A stretch of DNA of 39,632 nucleotides from Rhizobiales bacterium 64-17 (GCA_001899285.1 MKWA01000024.1:365517-405148); one strand, 5' to 3'; shown: positions 24,344 to 32,626, counted from the stretch's first letter. Notes: a model not told the origin generated them from the sequence alone. A program made the numbers and translations.

Positions 24344-26926
24344 TTAGAGGTTGCGCAGCACCGGCGCCGGCTTCTGCCCTAGCGCCCGCACGGTTCCGGC
24401 AAGGCCAAGCACCACCGTGACGAGAATGGCGGCGGCGGAGGCGGCGAGTGCCGGCAGCGGCTCCCAGCCGAACGGCAGGTTCATCAATTCGGTGACGATC
24501 ACATAGGCCGAGAGCGAGCCGGCGAGCACGCCGAACACCGCCGTGGCGGCGGCAAGCAGCAGATATTCGAGCGCATAGATCGCGATCAGCCGCCGGCGGG
24601 TGGCGCCGAGCGCCTTGAGGATCACCGCGTCGTAGACGCGATGACGATGACCGGCGGCGAGCGCGCCGCCGAGCACCAGCGCGGCGGCGATCAGCGTGAT
24701 CAGGCTTGCGCCGCGCACCGCGAGAATGAGATTGCCGACGATGGCGCCGACCGCGTCCAGCGCATCCTTGACACGCACGCTGCTGACGCTCGGGAAGGTG
24801 TCGGCGACCTCGCGAATGAGCCGCTCCTCCTGCTGCCGCTCCAGCGCCTGTGCCGTGTCCTTCGGGAAGGTCAGCGACGCCATATGCGTATGCGGCGCGC
24901 CGCGGAACGCCTGCGGCGAATAGACCAGCACGAAATTGATGCCGAGGCTTTGCCAGTCGATGGTCCGCAGATTGGCGATGGTCGCGGTGATGTTGCGGCC
25001 GAGCACGTTCACCGTGATCGGGTCGCCGATCTTGAGGCCGAGGCCGTCGGCGATCTTCTTGTCGAAGGAGACGAGCGGCGGCCCGGCATAGTCCGGTTTC
25101 CACCAGTCACCCTCGACCACGCGCGAGCCTTCGGGGATTTTCGTCGCATAGGTGATGCCGCGGTCGCTTTGCAGCACCCAGGCGGCGTCCTGCGATGGAT
25201 TGAGCTGTTCGGCCGGCACGCCGCGCGCGGAGACGATGCGCCCGCGCAGCATCGGCACCTCGTCGAGTTTGCCTTGCGGCGCGCGGTCGTGGATGAACGC
25301 GGCGAAGCGGTCGGCATCCTGTGAGGGAATGTCGAGGAAGAAGAACGAGGGCGCCTTGTCCGGCAGCGAGGCGGAGAACTGCTGGCGCAGATTGCCGTCG
25401 ATCTCGATCACGGTGACGAGCAACGCAAGCCCGAGGCCGAGCGACATCACCACGGCCGGCGTCAGCGCGCCAGGCCGGTGGATGTTGGCGATCGCCATCC
25501 GCCACACGGTGGAGCGCGGTCGGCCGAGCGCGGCGGCACCGCGCATCAGCAGGGTCGCGACGAAGCGCAGCAGCACGAACACCGCCCCGGCGGCGATCAC
25601 ATAGATGATCGCCACCTTGCGGTCGTAGGCCATGCCGACGGCGATGGCGATCAGCGCGGCGGCGGCAATCACCGTTGCGATCATGTAGCGGCGGCGCGGC
25701 CAGCGGCGGCCGGTATCGACACGGTCGCGGAACAACGCCGCGACCGGCACATCATGCGCGCGGCCGAGTGGCCAGAGCGCAAACGCCAATGCGACCATCA
25801 GGCCGTACAGGCCGGCGAGCGCCAGTTCATGCGGCTGGATGGAGGGTTCGATCGGCAGCGGCGCGATGGCGCGAAACGCCGACGCAACGCCATACGGCAG
25901 GATCGCGCCGAGCACGAGGCCGATGGCGCTGCCGACCACGGCGAGCGCCAGCACCTGAATGAGATGGATCGCGAACACCCGCGCGCCGGTGGCGCCGAGC
26001 GCCTTCATCGCCGCGATCGACTCGCGCTTGCGGTCGAGATGGCTGCGCACCGCATTGGCGACGCCGACGCCGCCCACCAGCAGCGCGGTGAGGCCGACGA
26101 TGGTGAGGAATTGCGTGAAGCGGTTGACCGTGCGTTCCAGTTGCGGCGAGGCGTTGGTGCGGGTGCGGATATCGAAGCCGGCATCGTGCAGCGCGGTACG
26201 CGCCGCCGCGACCATCGGTTCGAGCGTCGCGTCGCTGTTGCTGCCCGCAGGCAAAGAAACGCGATAGGTATAGCGCACCAGGCTGCCGGGCTGAATGAGC
26301 CCGGTGGCGGCGAGGCCGTCCGCGCTCATGATGAGGCGCGGACCGAAGCCGATGCCGCCGGCGAGCTTGTCCGGTTCGCTGGCGAGCGCGGCGCGCAACG
26401 CGAATGTCGCGCCGCCGATGGTGATGCGGTCGCCGGCTTTCAACGACAGCCGCGTCAGGAAATCCGGCGCCGCCACCGCGCCATAAACGCCGTCGCGTTG
26501 CGCCAGCGCATCGGCGAACGGCATCGCCGGATCGAGCGTCACCGCGCCGGTGAGCGGATAGAGGCCATCGACCGCTTTCACGTCGGCGAGCGCGGCGCGG
26601 CCATCGGCGGTGCGCGCCATCGCCCGCATGGTCATCACGGCGGACACGGTGCCGTAACGTTGCAGCACCGTGCGCTCGTTCGGTTCGATCGGCTGGTGCA
26701 TGCGCGAGAACGACAGATCGCCGCCGAGGATCACGCGGCCCTGCCGCGCCAATCCGTCCGCGAGACTGCCGGCGAGCGAGCCGACGCCGGCGATCGCCAT
26801 CACGCCGAGCGCGATGCAGGCGATGAACACATAGAAGCCGCTCAGGCCGCCGCGCAATTCGCGCGCGGCGAAGCGCAGCGCGAGAAATCGCGAGGCCGGC
26901 GCGGGCGATGACGCGATGACGCTCAC
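24344..26926 (-). CDS. ABC transporter permease, YbbP-like (FtsX family)
   Basis: An 860-residue permease of the YbbP/FtsX type. An N-terminal helix (about 28-52, GFYVFIACIALGVMAIAGVG) leads to a long periplasmic domain. FtsX-type helical bundles lie near 275-440 and 710-860, with LTALLVGGVGVANAVRSHL and VILKALGATRRRLIAIYALE as the typical coupling segments. It overlaps the YbbA-like ATPase gene by 4 bp. The pair resembles E. coli YbbA-YbbP, which also lies divergent to tesA. The exported substrate is not established; related systems move lipids or act in envelope stress. No third (periplasmic) subunit is adjacent. Confidence 0.88.
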   Translation of the reverse strand: MSVIASSPAPASRFLALRFAARELRGGLSGFYVFIACIALGVMAIAGVGSLAGSLADGLARQGRVILGGDLSFSRMHQPIEPNERTVLQRYGTVSAVMTMRAMARTADGRAALADVKAVDGLYPLTGAVTLDPAMPFADALAQRDGVYGAVAAPDFLTRLSLKAGDRITIGGATFALRAALASEPDKLAGGIGFGPRLIMSADGLAATGLIQPGSLVRYTYRVSLPAGSNSDATLEPMVAAARTALHDAGFDIRTRTNASPQLERTVNRFTQFLTIVGLTALLVGGVGVANAVRSHLDRKRESIAAMKALGATGARVFAIHLIQVLALAVVGSAIGLVLGAILPYGVASAFRAIAPLPIEPSIQPHELALAGLYGLMVALAFALWPLGRAHDVPVAALFRDRVDTGRRWPRRRYMIATVIAAAALIAIAVGMAYDRKVAIIYVIAAGAVFVLLRFVATLLMRGAAALGRPRSTVWRMAIANIHRPGALTPAVVMSLGLGLALLVTVIEIDGNLRQQFSASLPDKAPSFFFLDIPSQDADRFAAFIHDRAPQGKLDEVPMLRGRIVSARGVPAEQLNPSQDAAWVLQSDRGITYATKIPEGSRVVEGDWWKPDYAGPPLVSFDKKIADGLGLKIGDPITVNVLGRNITATIANLRTIDWQSLGINFVLVYSPQAFRGAPHTHMASLTFPKDTAQALERQQEERLIREVADTFPSVSSVRVKDALDAVGAIVGNLILAVRGASLITLIAAALVLGGALAAGHRHRVYDAVILKALGATRRRLIAIYALEYLLLAAATAVFGVLAGSLSAYVIVTELMNLPFGWEPLPALAASAAAILVTVVLGLAGTVRALGQKPAPVLRNL

Positions 26927-27648
26927 AGGCGCCGCACCTTCTGCGCGATCTCGGCGGTGTCCGCATCGTCGATGCGGCCGGAGCGCAGCCGGATCACGCG
27001 CTGGCAGCGCGCGGCGAGGCTGTGATCGTGAGTGACGAGGATCAAGGTCGTGCCGCGCGCACGGTGGCCCTCGAACATCAGGTCGATGATCTGCCGTCCG
27101 GTCGATTCGTCGAGATTGCCGGTCGGCTCGTCGGCGACGAGGATTTCAGGATGCGGCGCCAGCGCGCGGGCGAGCGCCACGCGCTGCTGCTCGCCGCCGG
27201 ACAGTTGCGCGGGATAGTGATGCAGCCGCTCGCCGAGCCCGACGCGCGTCAGCTCGTCGCGCGCCTTCTCCTGGCTCTGCGGATCGCCGGCCATGTCGAG
27301 CGGCACCGCGACATTCTCCAGCGCCGTCATGGTCGGGATCAGGTGGAACGACTGGAAGACGATGCCCACGTGCCGGCCGCGAAACCGCGCCAGCGCGTCC
27401 TCGTCCATAGTGTCGAGCGCCTGTCCGGCGACGTTCACGGTGCCGGCGTTGGGCCGCTCCAGCCCGGCCATCACCATCAGCAGCGTCGATTTGCCCGATC
27501 CGGACGGCCCGACCATGCCAACCGCCTCGCCACGGCCTATATGCAGGTCGATATCCTTGAGAATATGCACGCGGGCGGCGCCTTGCCCGAGCGAGAGATT
27601 GACCCCCGTCAGCGCGACGGCGGAGCTTTCAGAAGACGGAGAGGTCAT
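26923..27648 (-). CDS. ABC transporter ATP-binding protein, YbbA-like
   Basis: A 241-residue LolD/YbbA-type ATPase. Walker A GPSGSGKS is at 47-54, the Q-loop in VGIVFQSFHLIP (94-105), signature LSGGEQ at 149-154, Walker B and D-loop DEPTGNLD at 173-180, and the switch histidine in LVTHDHSLA. It partners the FtsX-type permease downstream (4-bp overlap). The ATG at 27648 is the only start that gives a normal N-terminus, but it lacks a Shine-Dalgarno and shares bases with the tesA start on the other strand. A longer frame to 27813 is antisense tesA and improbable. Confidence 0.9.
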   Translation of the reverse strand: MTSPSSESSAVALTGVNLSLGQGAARVHILKDIDLHIGRGEAVGMVGPSGSGKSTLLMVMAGLERPNAGTVNVAGQALDTMDEDALARFRGRHVGIVFQSFHLIPTMTALENVAVPLDMAGDPQSQEKARDELTRVGLGERLHHYPAQLSGGEQQRVALARALAPHPEILVADEPTGNLDESTGRQIIDLMFEGHRARGTTLILVTHDHSLAARCQRVIRLRSGRIDDADTAEIAQKVRRL

Positions 27649-28363
27649 GCAGGAGATCCGGTTGCAGCCCCGCTCATATGGGAAGAAAGCCCGTCTGGTC
27701 CAGCGGGTGGTGGCGCTGATTGTGCTCACACTTGTGTCAGCGGTAGGGCTGTCCGGTGTCGCTTTGGCACAGAACGCGCCGGTGAAGATCGTCGCCTTCG
27801 GCGATTCGCTCACGGCCGGCTACGGCCTGCCGGGGCCGGATGCGTTTCCGGCGAAGCTCGCTGCCGCGCTGAAGGCGAAAGGCGAGACGATCGAGATCGC
27901 CAATGCCGGCGTGTCCGGCGACACCACGACCGGCGGGCTCGAGCGCGTCGACTGGTCGGTGCCGGACGGCACCGAAGCGGTGATCCTCGCGCTCGGCGCC
28001 AACGATCTCTTGCGCGGCATCGATCCGGCCGTCACCGAAAAGGCGCTCGACGGCATCCTCGCCAAACTGAAAGAGCGCAACATCAAGGTGCTGCTGGCCG
28101 GCATGCTCGCCGGCAAGAACATGGGCGCGGACTACGAGACCCGCTACAACGCGATCTTCCCGGCGCTCGCGAAGAAGTACGATGTGTTGTTCTATCCGTT
28201 CTTCCTCGACGGTGTCGCCACCGATCGCGCGCTCAACCAGCAGGACGGCATCCATCCCAACGCTGCCGGCGTCGATGTGATCGTCAAGCGCATTCTGCCG
28301 ACGGTCGAGGAGCTGATCGCGCAAGTGCGGTCAAATCCTTCGCGCGCGGCAAAGAAAACCTGA
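27647..28363 (+). CDS. tesA: Arylesterase/lysophospholipase TesA-like (SGNH hydrolase)
   Basis: A 238-residue SGNH/GDSL hydrolase, corresponding to multifunctional acyl-CoA thioesterase I/protease I/lysophospholipase L1. The signal peptide has a basic start, then VVALIVLTLVSAVGLSGVALA, with cleavage near residue 41, so it is periplasmic. Catalytic Ser54 is in FGDSLTAGYG, the oxyanion Asn in GAND (117-120), and the Asp200-xx-His203 pair in DGIHPN. GGAGAGG precedes the ATG at 27647. The start codon overlaps the ybbA start on the opposite strand. thpR follows after 2 bp. Confidence 0.92.
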   Translation: MQEIRLQPRSYGKKARLVQRVVALIVLTLVSAVGLSGVALAQNAPVKIVAFGDSLTAGYGLPGPDAFPAKLAAALKAKGETIEIANAGVSGDTTTGGLERVDWSVPDGTEAVILALGANDLLRGIDPAVTEKALDGILAKLKERNIKVLLAGMLAGKNMGADYETRYNAIFPALAKKYDVLFYPFFLDGVATDRALNQQDGIHPNAAGVDVIVKRILPTVEELIAQVRSNPSRAAKKT

Positions 28364-28365
28364 CG

Positions 28366-28902
28366 ATGCCGCGGCTGTTCACCGGTCTCGCGATCCTGCC
28401 CGACGTCACGCAGCATCTGTCGCTGATGCGCGGCGGGTTGCACGGTGCGCGCTGGATCGATCCGGAGAACTATCACGTCACCCTGCGCTTCATCGGCGAC
28501 ATCGAGGCGCCAGTGGCGCGCGAGATCGCGGCAACGCTGGCGCAGGTCGATCGCGCGTCGTTCACGCTGCGCATCACCGGCCTCGCGTCGTTCGGCGGCC
28601 GCAAGCCGCGTGCGCTGATCGCCACGGTGGAGCCCGAGGCGGCGCTGCTGGAGCTGCAGGCGGAGCATGAGCGGCTGATGCGGCGGCTTGGCCTTCCCGC
28701 CGAGGGGCGCAAGTTCACACCGCACGTGACGCTGGCGCGGCTGCGCGACACGTCCAGTCTCGCGGTCGCGGAGTGGCTGTCGCAGCGCGGTTATTTCACG
28801 CCGCTCACCGTGCCGGTGTCGCGGTTCGTGCTGTATTCCTCGCGCGCCTCCACCGGCGGCGGCCCGTATGTGGCCGAGCAGGTTTATCCATTGTGGGGTT
28901 GA
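28366..28902 (+). CDS. thpR: RNA 2',3'-cyclic phosphodiesterase (2H family)
   Basis: A 178-residue 2H phosphoesterase (ThpR/LigT). The two HxTx catalytic motifs are HVTL at 37-40 and HVTL at 120-123, in the usual contexts ENYHVTLRFIGD and GRKFTPHVTLARL. Family members open 2',3'-cyclic phosphates and can ligate tRNA halves in vitro; the physiological role is unclear. It starts 2 bp after the tesA stop, so it is surely co-transcribed. A 66-bp dispersed repeat lies 19 bp downstream. Confidence 0.9.
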   Translation: MPRLFTGLAILPDVTQHLSLMRGGLHGARWIDPENYHVTLRFIGDIEAPVAREIAATLAQVDRASFTLRITGLASFGGRKPRALIATVEPEAALLELQAEHERLMRRLGLPAEGRKFTPHVTLARLRDTSSLAVAEWLSQRGYFTPLTVPVSRFVLYSSRASTGGGPYVAEQVYPLWG

Positions 28903-28921
28903 GCTGATTTATCCTGTCTCC

Positions 28922-28987
28922 CCGTTCGTCCCCGCGAAAGCGGGGACCCACGCTTAAGAGTGGATTCCCGCTTTCGCGGGAATGAAC
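28922..28987. repeat. 66-bp dispersed double-hairpin repeat, copy 2
   Basis: An exact copy, in the same orientation, of 23191-23256. It lies in the 120-bp gap between the converging thpR and GNAT genes, where its hairpins may also act as a terminator. Confidence 0.9.
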
Positions 28988-29022
28988 AGAGGAGAGAGCG
29001 AGCCTTATGGCAGATGATAACG

Positions 29023-29610
29023 CTACCCCGCCCTGAGCATCCGCGTCTGCACGTCGAGCATCGCCCGCGTGAGGCTCTGGCTGTCCTCGACCCACTCGCG
29101 CAGCAGCGACAGCGGGTTCGGCCGTCGCGGATCGACCTCGCCGATCACGCTGCCGGTCTCGAATGTCAGGTCGGCGTTGAACTTGGCCGCGAGTTGCTGC
29201 ATGCGCCGGTTGTCGGCGAGGCATTGCATGTGCAGGGTCTTGATGCCGCGGTTGCGCGCCGCGAGCAGCGTGCGCTCCAGCAGCGCGCTACCGACGCCAT
29301 GGCTCTGCCACGGTGTCTCGATGCTGAGCGCCACCTCCGCAACGGGTGTGACAAGTGTCGCCAGCGGCAAACCGGCACGGCGCATTTCCGCGACGCCGCG
29401 CAGCGTGCCGTCGATGAGGAAGCCGTAGACGATGGCGCCCGGCGTCAGCGCGGTGTCGGCATACTGGATCACGCGGGCGTCGGAGACGCCGCCGCCAAAA
29501 CGGCGCGCGCGGCTGTCGCCGTCGAGCCGCAGCAAATGGTCGCGCAGCAGCGCGCTTTCGCCGATCCACAGTTTGCGGATCGTGCCGCCGTCCGGGAGCG
29601 CTTCGATCAT
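29023..29610 (-). CDS. GNAT family N-acetyltransferase
   Basis: A 195-residue GNAT-fold protein. The acetyl-CoA-binding region is VGSALLERTLLAARNRG (about 112-128), preceded by the beta-4 strand EVALSIETPWQSHG and followed by TLHMQCLADNRRMQQLAAKF. The ATG at 29610 has AAAGGA upstream, which fixes the start; an open frame to 29937 is probably spurious. The substrate is unknown. Its promoter must lie in the 319-bp gap shared with the divergent zapE. Confidence 0.82.
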   Translation of the reverse strand: MIEALPDGGTIRKLWIGESALLRDHLLRLDGDSRARRFGGGVSDARVIQYADTALTPGAIVYGFLIDGTLRGVAEMRRAGLPLATLVTPVAEVALSIETPWQSHGVGSALLERTLLAARNRGIKTLHMQCLADNRRMQQLAAKFNADLTFETGSVIGEVDPRRPNPLSLLREWVEDSQSLTRAMLDVQTRMLRAG

Positions 29611-29929
29611 GGCCAGTCCTTTCGTTCGTGCCTGGTCGTTATGATTTGTCTTGCGCCCGTCGCTGGTGTCGTTTCCGTCGTTCCCCGTGCGGCGATGCGG
29701 TGGTCCGAATCGCCGTGACATGAGCGCTATATTGGTGCATCGCAGCATTTTTGCGACCGCGTTGTGACGCGCCAATAGCGGATGCGGACCGCCTCTGCGT
29801 CGCGCGCATGGTGAAGAGGCAGGCATGTGCCCGCTTTTCGCGCGGTTGTGGCGCTTGGCGGATGGTCGCATGTGACATCGCCGCTGCGGCGCGATAAGAA
29901 CCGGCTTCCGTCGCCTGTTCCCGCCGCCG
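29611..29929. other. Divergent intergenic region between GNAT gene and zapE
   Basis: These 319 bp separate the two divergent genes. There is one A/T-rich spot near 29727 (GCTATATTGG) that could be a -10 on either strand, but no -35 at the right distance is convincing. No repeats, RNA or coding frame with family features are seen. The zapE start itself has no clear Shine-Dalgarno. Confidence 0.4.
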
Positions 29930-31114
29930 ATGCCCAATTCCCTCAGCGCCCGTTACACCGAACTCGTCAATTCCGGACGGATCGAAGCCGACCCGGCGCA
30001 AGTGTCGCTGGTCGCGCATTACGCGCGGCTGGAGGAGCGGATCATTTTGCGCCGCTCGGCGCGCAAGTCCTCGGCGCTCGGCTGGCTGTTCAGCCGCGGC
30101 GCGGCGGCGAGCGGACCGATCAAGGGTCTTTACGTGCACGGCGATGTCGGCCGCGGCAAGACCATGCTGATGGATCTGTTCTTCGAGGTGACGCCGGTGC
30201 AGCGCAAGCGCCGCGCGCACTTCAACGAATTCATGGCCGATGTGCACGAGCGGCTGGCGGATATCCGCGCCCGCATCAAGAATGGCGACCTGCACGAGAA
30301 GACCGATCCGGTGGAGATCGCCGCCGAGGCGATCGCCGAGGAAAGCTGGCTGCTGTGCTTCGACGAGTTCTATGTCAACGACATCGCCGACGCGATGATC
30401 CTCGGCCGGCTGTTCACGCATCTGTTCGCGCGCAACGTTGTGCTGGTGGCGACCTCCAACACCGCGCCGCGCGATCTCTACAAGGACGGCCTCAACCGCG
30501 CGCTGTTCCTGCCGTTCATCGATCTCTTGCTCAAGCATGTGGAAGTGGTGCGGCTCGATGCGCGCACCGACTACCGACTGGAAAAGATGACCGGCCTGCC
30601 GGTCTGGTACGTGCCGGATGATGATGCGGCCGCGCGCGCGCTCGACGAGGCGTGGACGCGGCTGACCGGCGGTGAAGAGGGCAAGCCCGTCACTCTGACG
30701 GTGAAGGGCCGCAAGGTCGAGGTGCCGCAGGCCGCGATGGGCGTCGCGCGGTTCTCCTTCGCCGACCTGTGCAGCCAGCCGCTCGGTGCGTCGGACTATC
30801 TGCGCCTCGCGCACGATTTCCATACGCTGATCATCGCGCATATTCCGCGCATGGATTACACGCGCCGCAACGAGGCGAAGCGGTTCATCATCCTGATCGA
30901 CACGTTGTACGATCACGCGGTGAAGCTGGTCGCGTCCGCGCAGGCGGAACCGGACGATCTTTACGTCGCCGACGAAGGCATCGAGCGGCAGGAGTTCAAG
31001 CGCACCGCCTCGCGCCTCACCGAGATGCGCTCGCAGTCCTATCTCGGCCTGCCGCATGGTCCGCGCGACCCGCGCCACGCCGCCGACTGGCAGTCGCGCA
31101 TCGTCGAGACATGA
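29930..31114 (+). CDS. zapE: Cell division protein ZapE (AFG1-like ATPase)
   Basis: A 394-residue AFG1/ZapE-family P-loop ATPase. In E. coli ZapE acts on the Z-ring under low oxygen or stress; the mitochondrial homologue LACE1/Afg1 is linked to turnover of respiratory-complex subunits. Walker A GDVGRGKT is at 71-78 and Walker B LLCFDEF at 141-147. Other family parts are [39 protein letters not shown] and a C-terminal [16 protein letters not shown]. In many alphaproteobacteria zapE lies beside mdh or sdh genes; here it is alone, followed by a repeat-rich 1-kb gap. Confidence 0.94.
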   Translation: MPNSLSARYTELVNSGRIEADPAQVSLVAHYARLEERIILRRSARKSSALGWLFSRGAAASGPIKGLYVHGDVGRGKTMLMDLFFEVTPVQRKRRAHFNEFMADVHERLADIRARIKNGDLHEKTDPVEIAAEAIAEESWLLCFDEFYVNDIADAMILGRLFTHLFARNVVLVATSNTAPRDLYKDGLNRALFLPFIDLLLKHVEVVRLDARTDYRLEKMTGLPVWYVPDDDAAARALDEAWTRLTGGEEGKPVTLTVKGRKVEVPQAAMGVARFSFADLCSQPLGASDYLRLAHDFHTLIIAHIPRMDYTRRNEAKRFIILIDTLYDHAVKLVASAQAEPDDLYVADEGIERQEFKRTASRLTEMRSQSYLGLPHGPRDPRHAADWQSRIVET

Positions 31115-31195
31115 GGCGTCGTTGAAATCCTCGCTCCGTTGACGGGGAGAGGGTGGCGAGCGGAGCGCGCCGGATGAGGGGCTCAACTCCCACCT

Positions 31196-31287
31196 CGTCA
31201 TGGCCGGGCTTGTCCCGGCCATCCACGACTTTGTCTCGATGAAAATGAAGGAAGTCGTGGATGCGCGGAACAAGTCCGCGCATGACG
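31196..31287. repeat. 92-bp long palindrome
   Basis: Outer arms CGTCATG/CATGACG and inner arms ATCCACGACTT/GAAGTCGTGGAT are matched. Each half carries its own hairpin (GGCCGGGCTTGTCCCGGCC and GCGCGGAACAAGTCCGCG). The middle differs between halves. The layout is typical of dispersed palindromic units in Bradyrhizobium-like genomes. Confidence 0.85.
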
Positions 31288-31315
31288 TGGAGAGAGAAGC
31301 GCCACTCTCACTCCG

Positions 31316-31359
31316 CCTCATCCTGAGGAGCCGCGCGGAGCGCGGCGTCTCGAAGGATG
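31316..31359. repeat. REP-like palindrome, copy 3
   Basis: CCTCATCCTGAGGAG, a CCGCGCGGAGCGCGG hairpin, then CGTCTCGAAGGATG. It has the same architecture as 1176-1222 and forms a pair with the next copy. Confidence 0.8.
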
Positions 31360-31384
31360 TGGCGGCCCCAGTCCCGCAGCCGCC

Positions 31385-31428
31385 CATGGTTCGAGACGCC
31401 CGGCTTTGCCGGGCTCCTCACCATGAGG
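31385..31428. repeat. REP-like palindrome, copy 4
   Basis: CATGGTTCGAGACG, a CCCGGC-TTT-GCCGGG hairpin, then CTCCTCACCATGAGG. It lies in inverse orientation to copy 3, 25 bp away, making a BIME-like pair. Its outer sequence CATGGTTCGAGACG equals that of the copy at the rimM start. Confidence 0.8.
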
Positions 31429-31441
31429 GCTATGTTGCCTC

Positions 31442-31468
31442 TTGACTTTCTTCCTATATGCCTATAAT
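31442..31468 (+). promoter_or_regulatory. Predicted promoter of the structured RNA
   Basis: TTGACT (31442-31447), a 15-bp spacer, then a perfect TATAAT (31463-31468). The boxes are among the best in the window; the spacer is short. It points into the hairpin-rich region and away from any plus-strand protein gene. Confidence 0.55.
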
Positions 31469-31474
31469 CCTATC

Positions 31475-32037
31475 TCCGTCCTGCTCACGAGGGGCGTCAT
31501 CATGAGGCGTCTTGATGGTGGAGCAGTCCGGCGTGTCGCAAGACCCGACCGGGGTCGCGGGCCGGAGATGTGGCCCGTGCACGATGCGGCGCCCGCGCTG
31601 CGGTTCGCACCCGCATGTCCGGGACGCCCTGGGTTTGCCGTCCGCCCCAACTAAGTGGGGCCGCCCGCAAGGGCTGGACGGGGTAGGACGAACGCGGGCC
31701 AAAGCCTGCGGGACCATGACGGGGCGCAAATCCTGTCTGTCCGCGCCCCGGAAGCACGGTCCCGGGGAGCGAAAACGCCGCGATGATGGAGCGCCGCAAG
31801 GCGCGCGTGTCTCTCTTTAGCGAGGGAGATGCGCTCCACTCCGCCGCGAGGTTGAGTGGAAGGCTAAGACGTTGCGCTTCGCGGCGCTCCGTCCCCCTCA
31901 TTCATGGAATGAGGGACGAAAGAACTTCCGGCGTCCCCCGCGCCGCAAACAACAGGGGTGATAACGCATGCCTGCTGTCATTGGCGGATAAGCGGGCAGA
32001 ACACAGTGACCGCAGTAACTGCGTTGTTGTTTTGTTC
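31475..32037 (+). ncRNA. Candidate ~560-nt structured non-coding RNA
   Basis: Between the promoter and the terminator are many perfect helices. TCCGGC/GCCGGA (31527, 31561) enclose GACCC/GGGTC. A three-way junction has CCGTCC/GGACGG (31638-31643, 31676-31681) closing GCCCC/GGGGC and a GCCC-GCAA-GGGC hairpin. CGCGGGC/GCCTGCG has a CAAA loop (31693-31710). GGACC/GGTCC encloses GGGGCGC/GCGCCCC (31711-31762). GCGCC-GCAA-GGCGC lies at 31791-31804, TCCACT/AGTGGA at 31835-31860, and CCCTCATTC/GAATGAGGG at 31895-31915. GCAA tetraloops recur. A 50-codon frame from ATG 31502 follows GAGGGG but lacks family features. I recall similar multi-copy sequences in Bradyrhizobium-like genomes but cannot check. 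It could also be a large non-transcribed repeat. Confidence 0.5.
32011..32037 (+). terminator. Predicted terminator of the structured RNA
   Basis: A short stem CGCAG-TAA-CTGCG (32011-32023) is followed by TTGTTGTTTTGTT. The stem is only 5 bp, but the tail is clearly T-rich in an otherwise GC-rich setting. Confidence 0.5.
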
Positions 32038-32113
32038 TAATTTAATATGCGCGGTTAAATCTCCAATAGATCACAATTCATGTTTGATATTCGTATCGGA
32101 AGAGCAGAGCGGG

Positions 32114-32626
32114 TCAATTCCGTTCGTCGGGCAGCACCGGCACCGGATAGAACTCGATTCCCTCTTCGGCGAGTTCGCGCGCTTCTTCCATCGACGCTTC
32201 GCCATGAATCGAGCGATGCTCGGTTTCGCCGTAGTGCATCTTGCGCGCTTCCTCGGGAAACCGCGCGCCGACATGGTCGGAGTTCTTGACGATGTGCTCG
32301 CGCAACTCCTTGAGTTTGGCGCGCAGCTCGCGTTCCTGCGGCGACGCGATGGTCATGGCGTCGGACGGCGTCGACTCTGGCGCGGTCGCCATGGCGTCAG
32401 CGGGCTTCGACGCGGGCCGGTCGAGCATCGTCTCCACCGCCTTGCGGCGCGTCGCGCGCTTCGAATCCGATACCTGCGGCGCCATGATCGTCTTTTCGAT
32501 CCTGGTGTCGCCGCACTGCGGACACGCGACCAGCTTGCGCTTCACCTGCCGGTCGAACGCGGACGAATCCTGAAACCAGCTTTCGAATGTGTGCCGGTTC
32601 TTGCAGTTCAGGGAATAGCGGATCAT
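32114..32626 (-). CDS. DUF1178 family protein
   Basis: A 170-residue DUF1178 protein with an N-terminal zinc-ribbon-like part: MIRYSLNCKNRHTFESWFQD has C8, and LVACPQCGDTRIEKTIMAP has C35 and C38. A charged, mostly helical region follows, then EERELAEEGIEFYPVPVLP-like C-terminal residues (EGIEFYPVP is a family hallmark). Function unknown; metal or nucleic-acid binding is only suggested by the cysteines. The ATG at 32626 overlaps the nitrilase-family stop by 4 bp, so it is coupled to it. It is the last gene of comF-grxC-nitrilase-DUF1178. Confidence 0.88.
   Translation of the reverse strand: MIRYSLNCKNRHTFESWFQDSSAFDRQVKRKLVACPQCGDTRIEKTIMAPQVSDSKRATRRKAVETMLDRPASKPADAMATAPESTPSDAMTIASPQERELRAKLKELREHIVKNSDHVGARFPEEARKMHYGETEHRSIHGEASMEEARELAEEGIEFYPVPVLPDERN

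Larger units (their letters stand above)
31115..32113. other. 1-kb gene-poor region: palindromic repeats then a structured RNA unit
   Basis: From left to right it holds: an inverted CGCTCCG/CGGAGCG element just after zapE (31132-31175), a 92-bp palindrome (31196-31287), a REP pair (31316-31428), a promoter (31442-31468), about 540 bp of strong nested hairpins (31475-32010), a terminator (32011-32037) and about 75 bp of A/T-rich DNA before the DUF1178 stop. Open frames exist on both strands, but none has family features or normal codon use. Confidence 0.7.

Noticed and set aside
23361..28902. tRNA genes or attachment sites near repeats
   Set aside because: I found no cloverleaf-compatible sequence or integrase. 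The palindromes are REP-type units.
23191..28987. CRISPR array from the identical 66-bp repeats
   Set aside because: There are only two copies, 5.7 kb apart, with genes between them, and no spacer periodicity or cas genes.
31500..31901. Overlapping open frames on both strands of the 31.5-31.9 kb region as protein genes
   Set aside because: Composition is Arg/Pro/Ala-rich in all frames with no recognisable domain or good start context, and perfect RNA helices explain the sequence better.
31475..32037. Group II intron or known ribozyme
   Set aside because: I see no domain V-like GAGC...GUUC hairpin, no canonical intron ends and no reverse transcriptase. GNRA loops alone are not enough.
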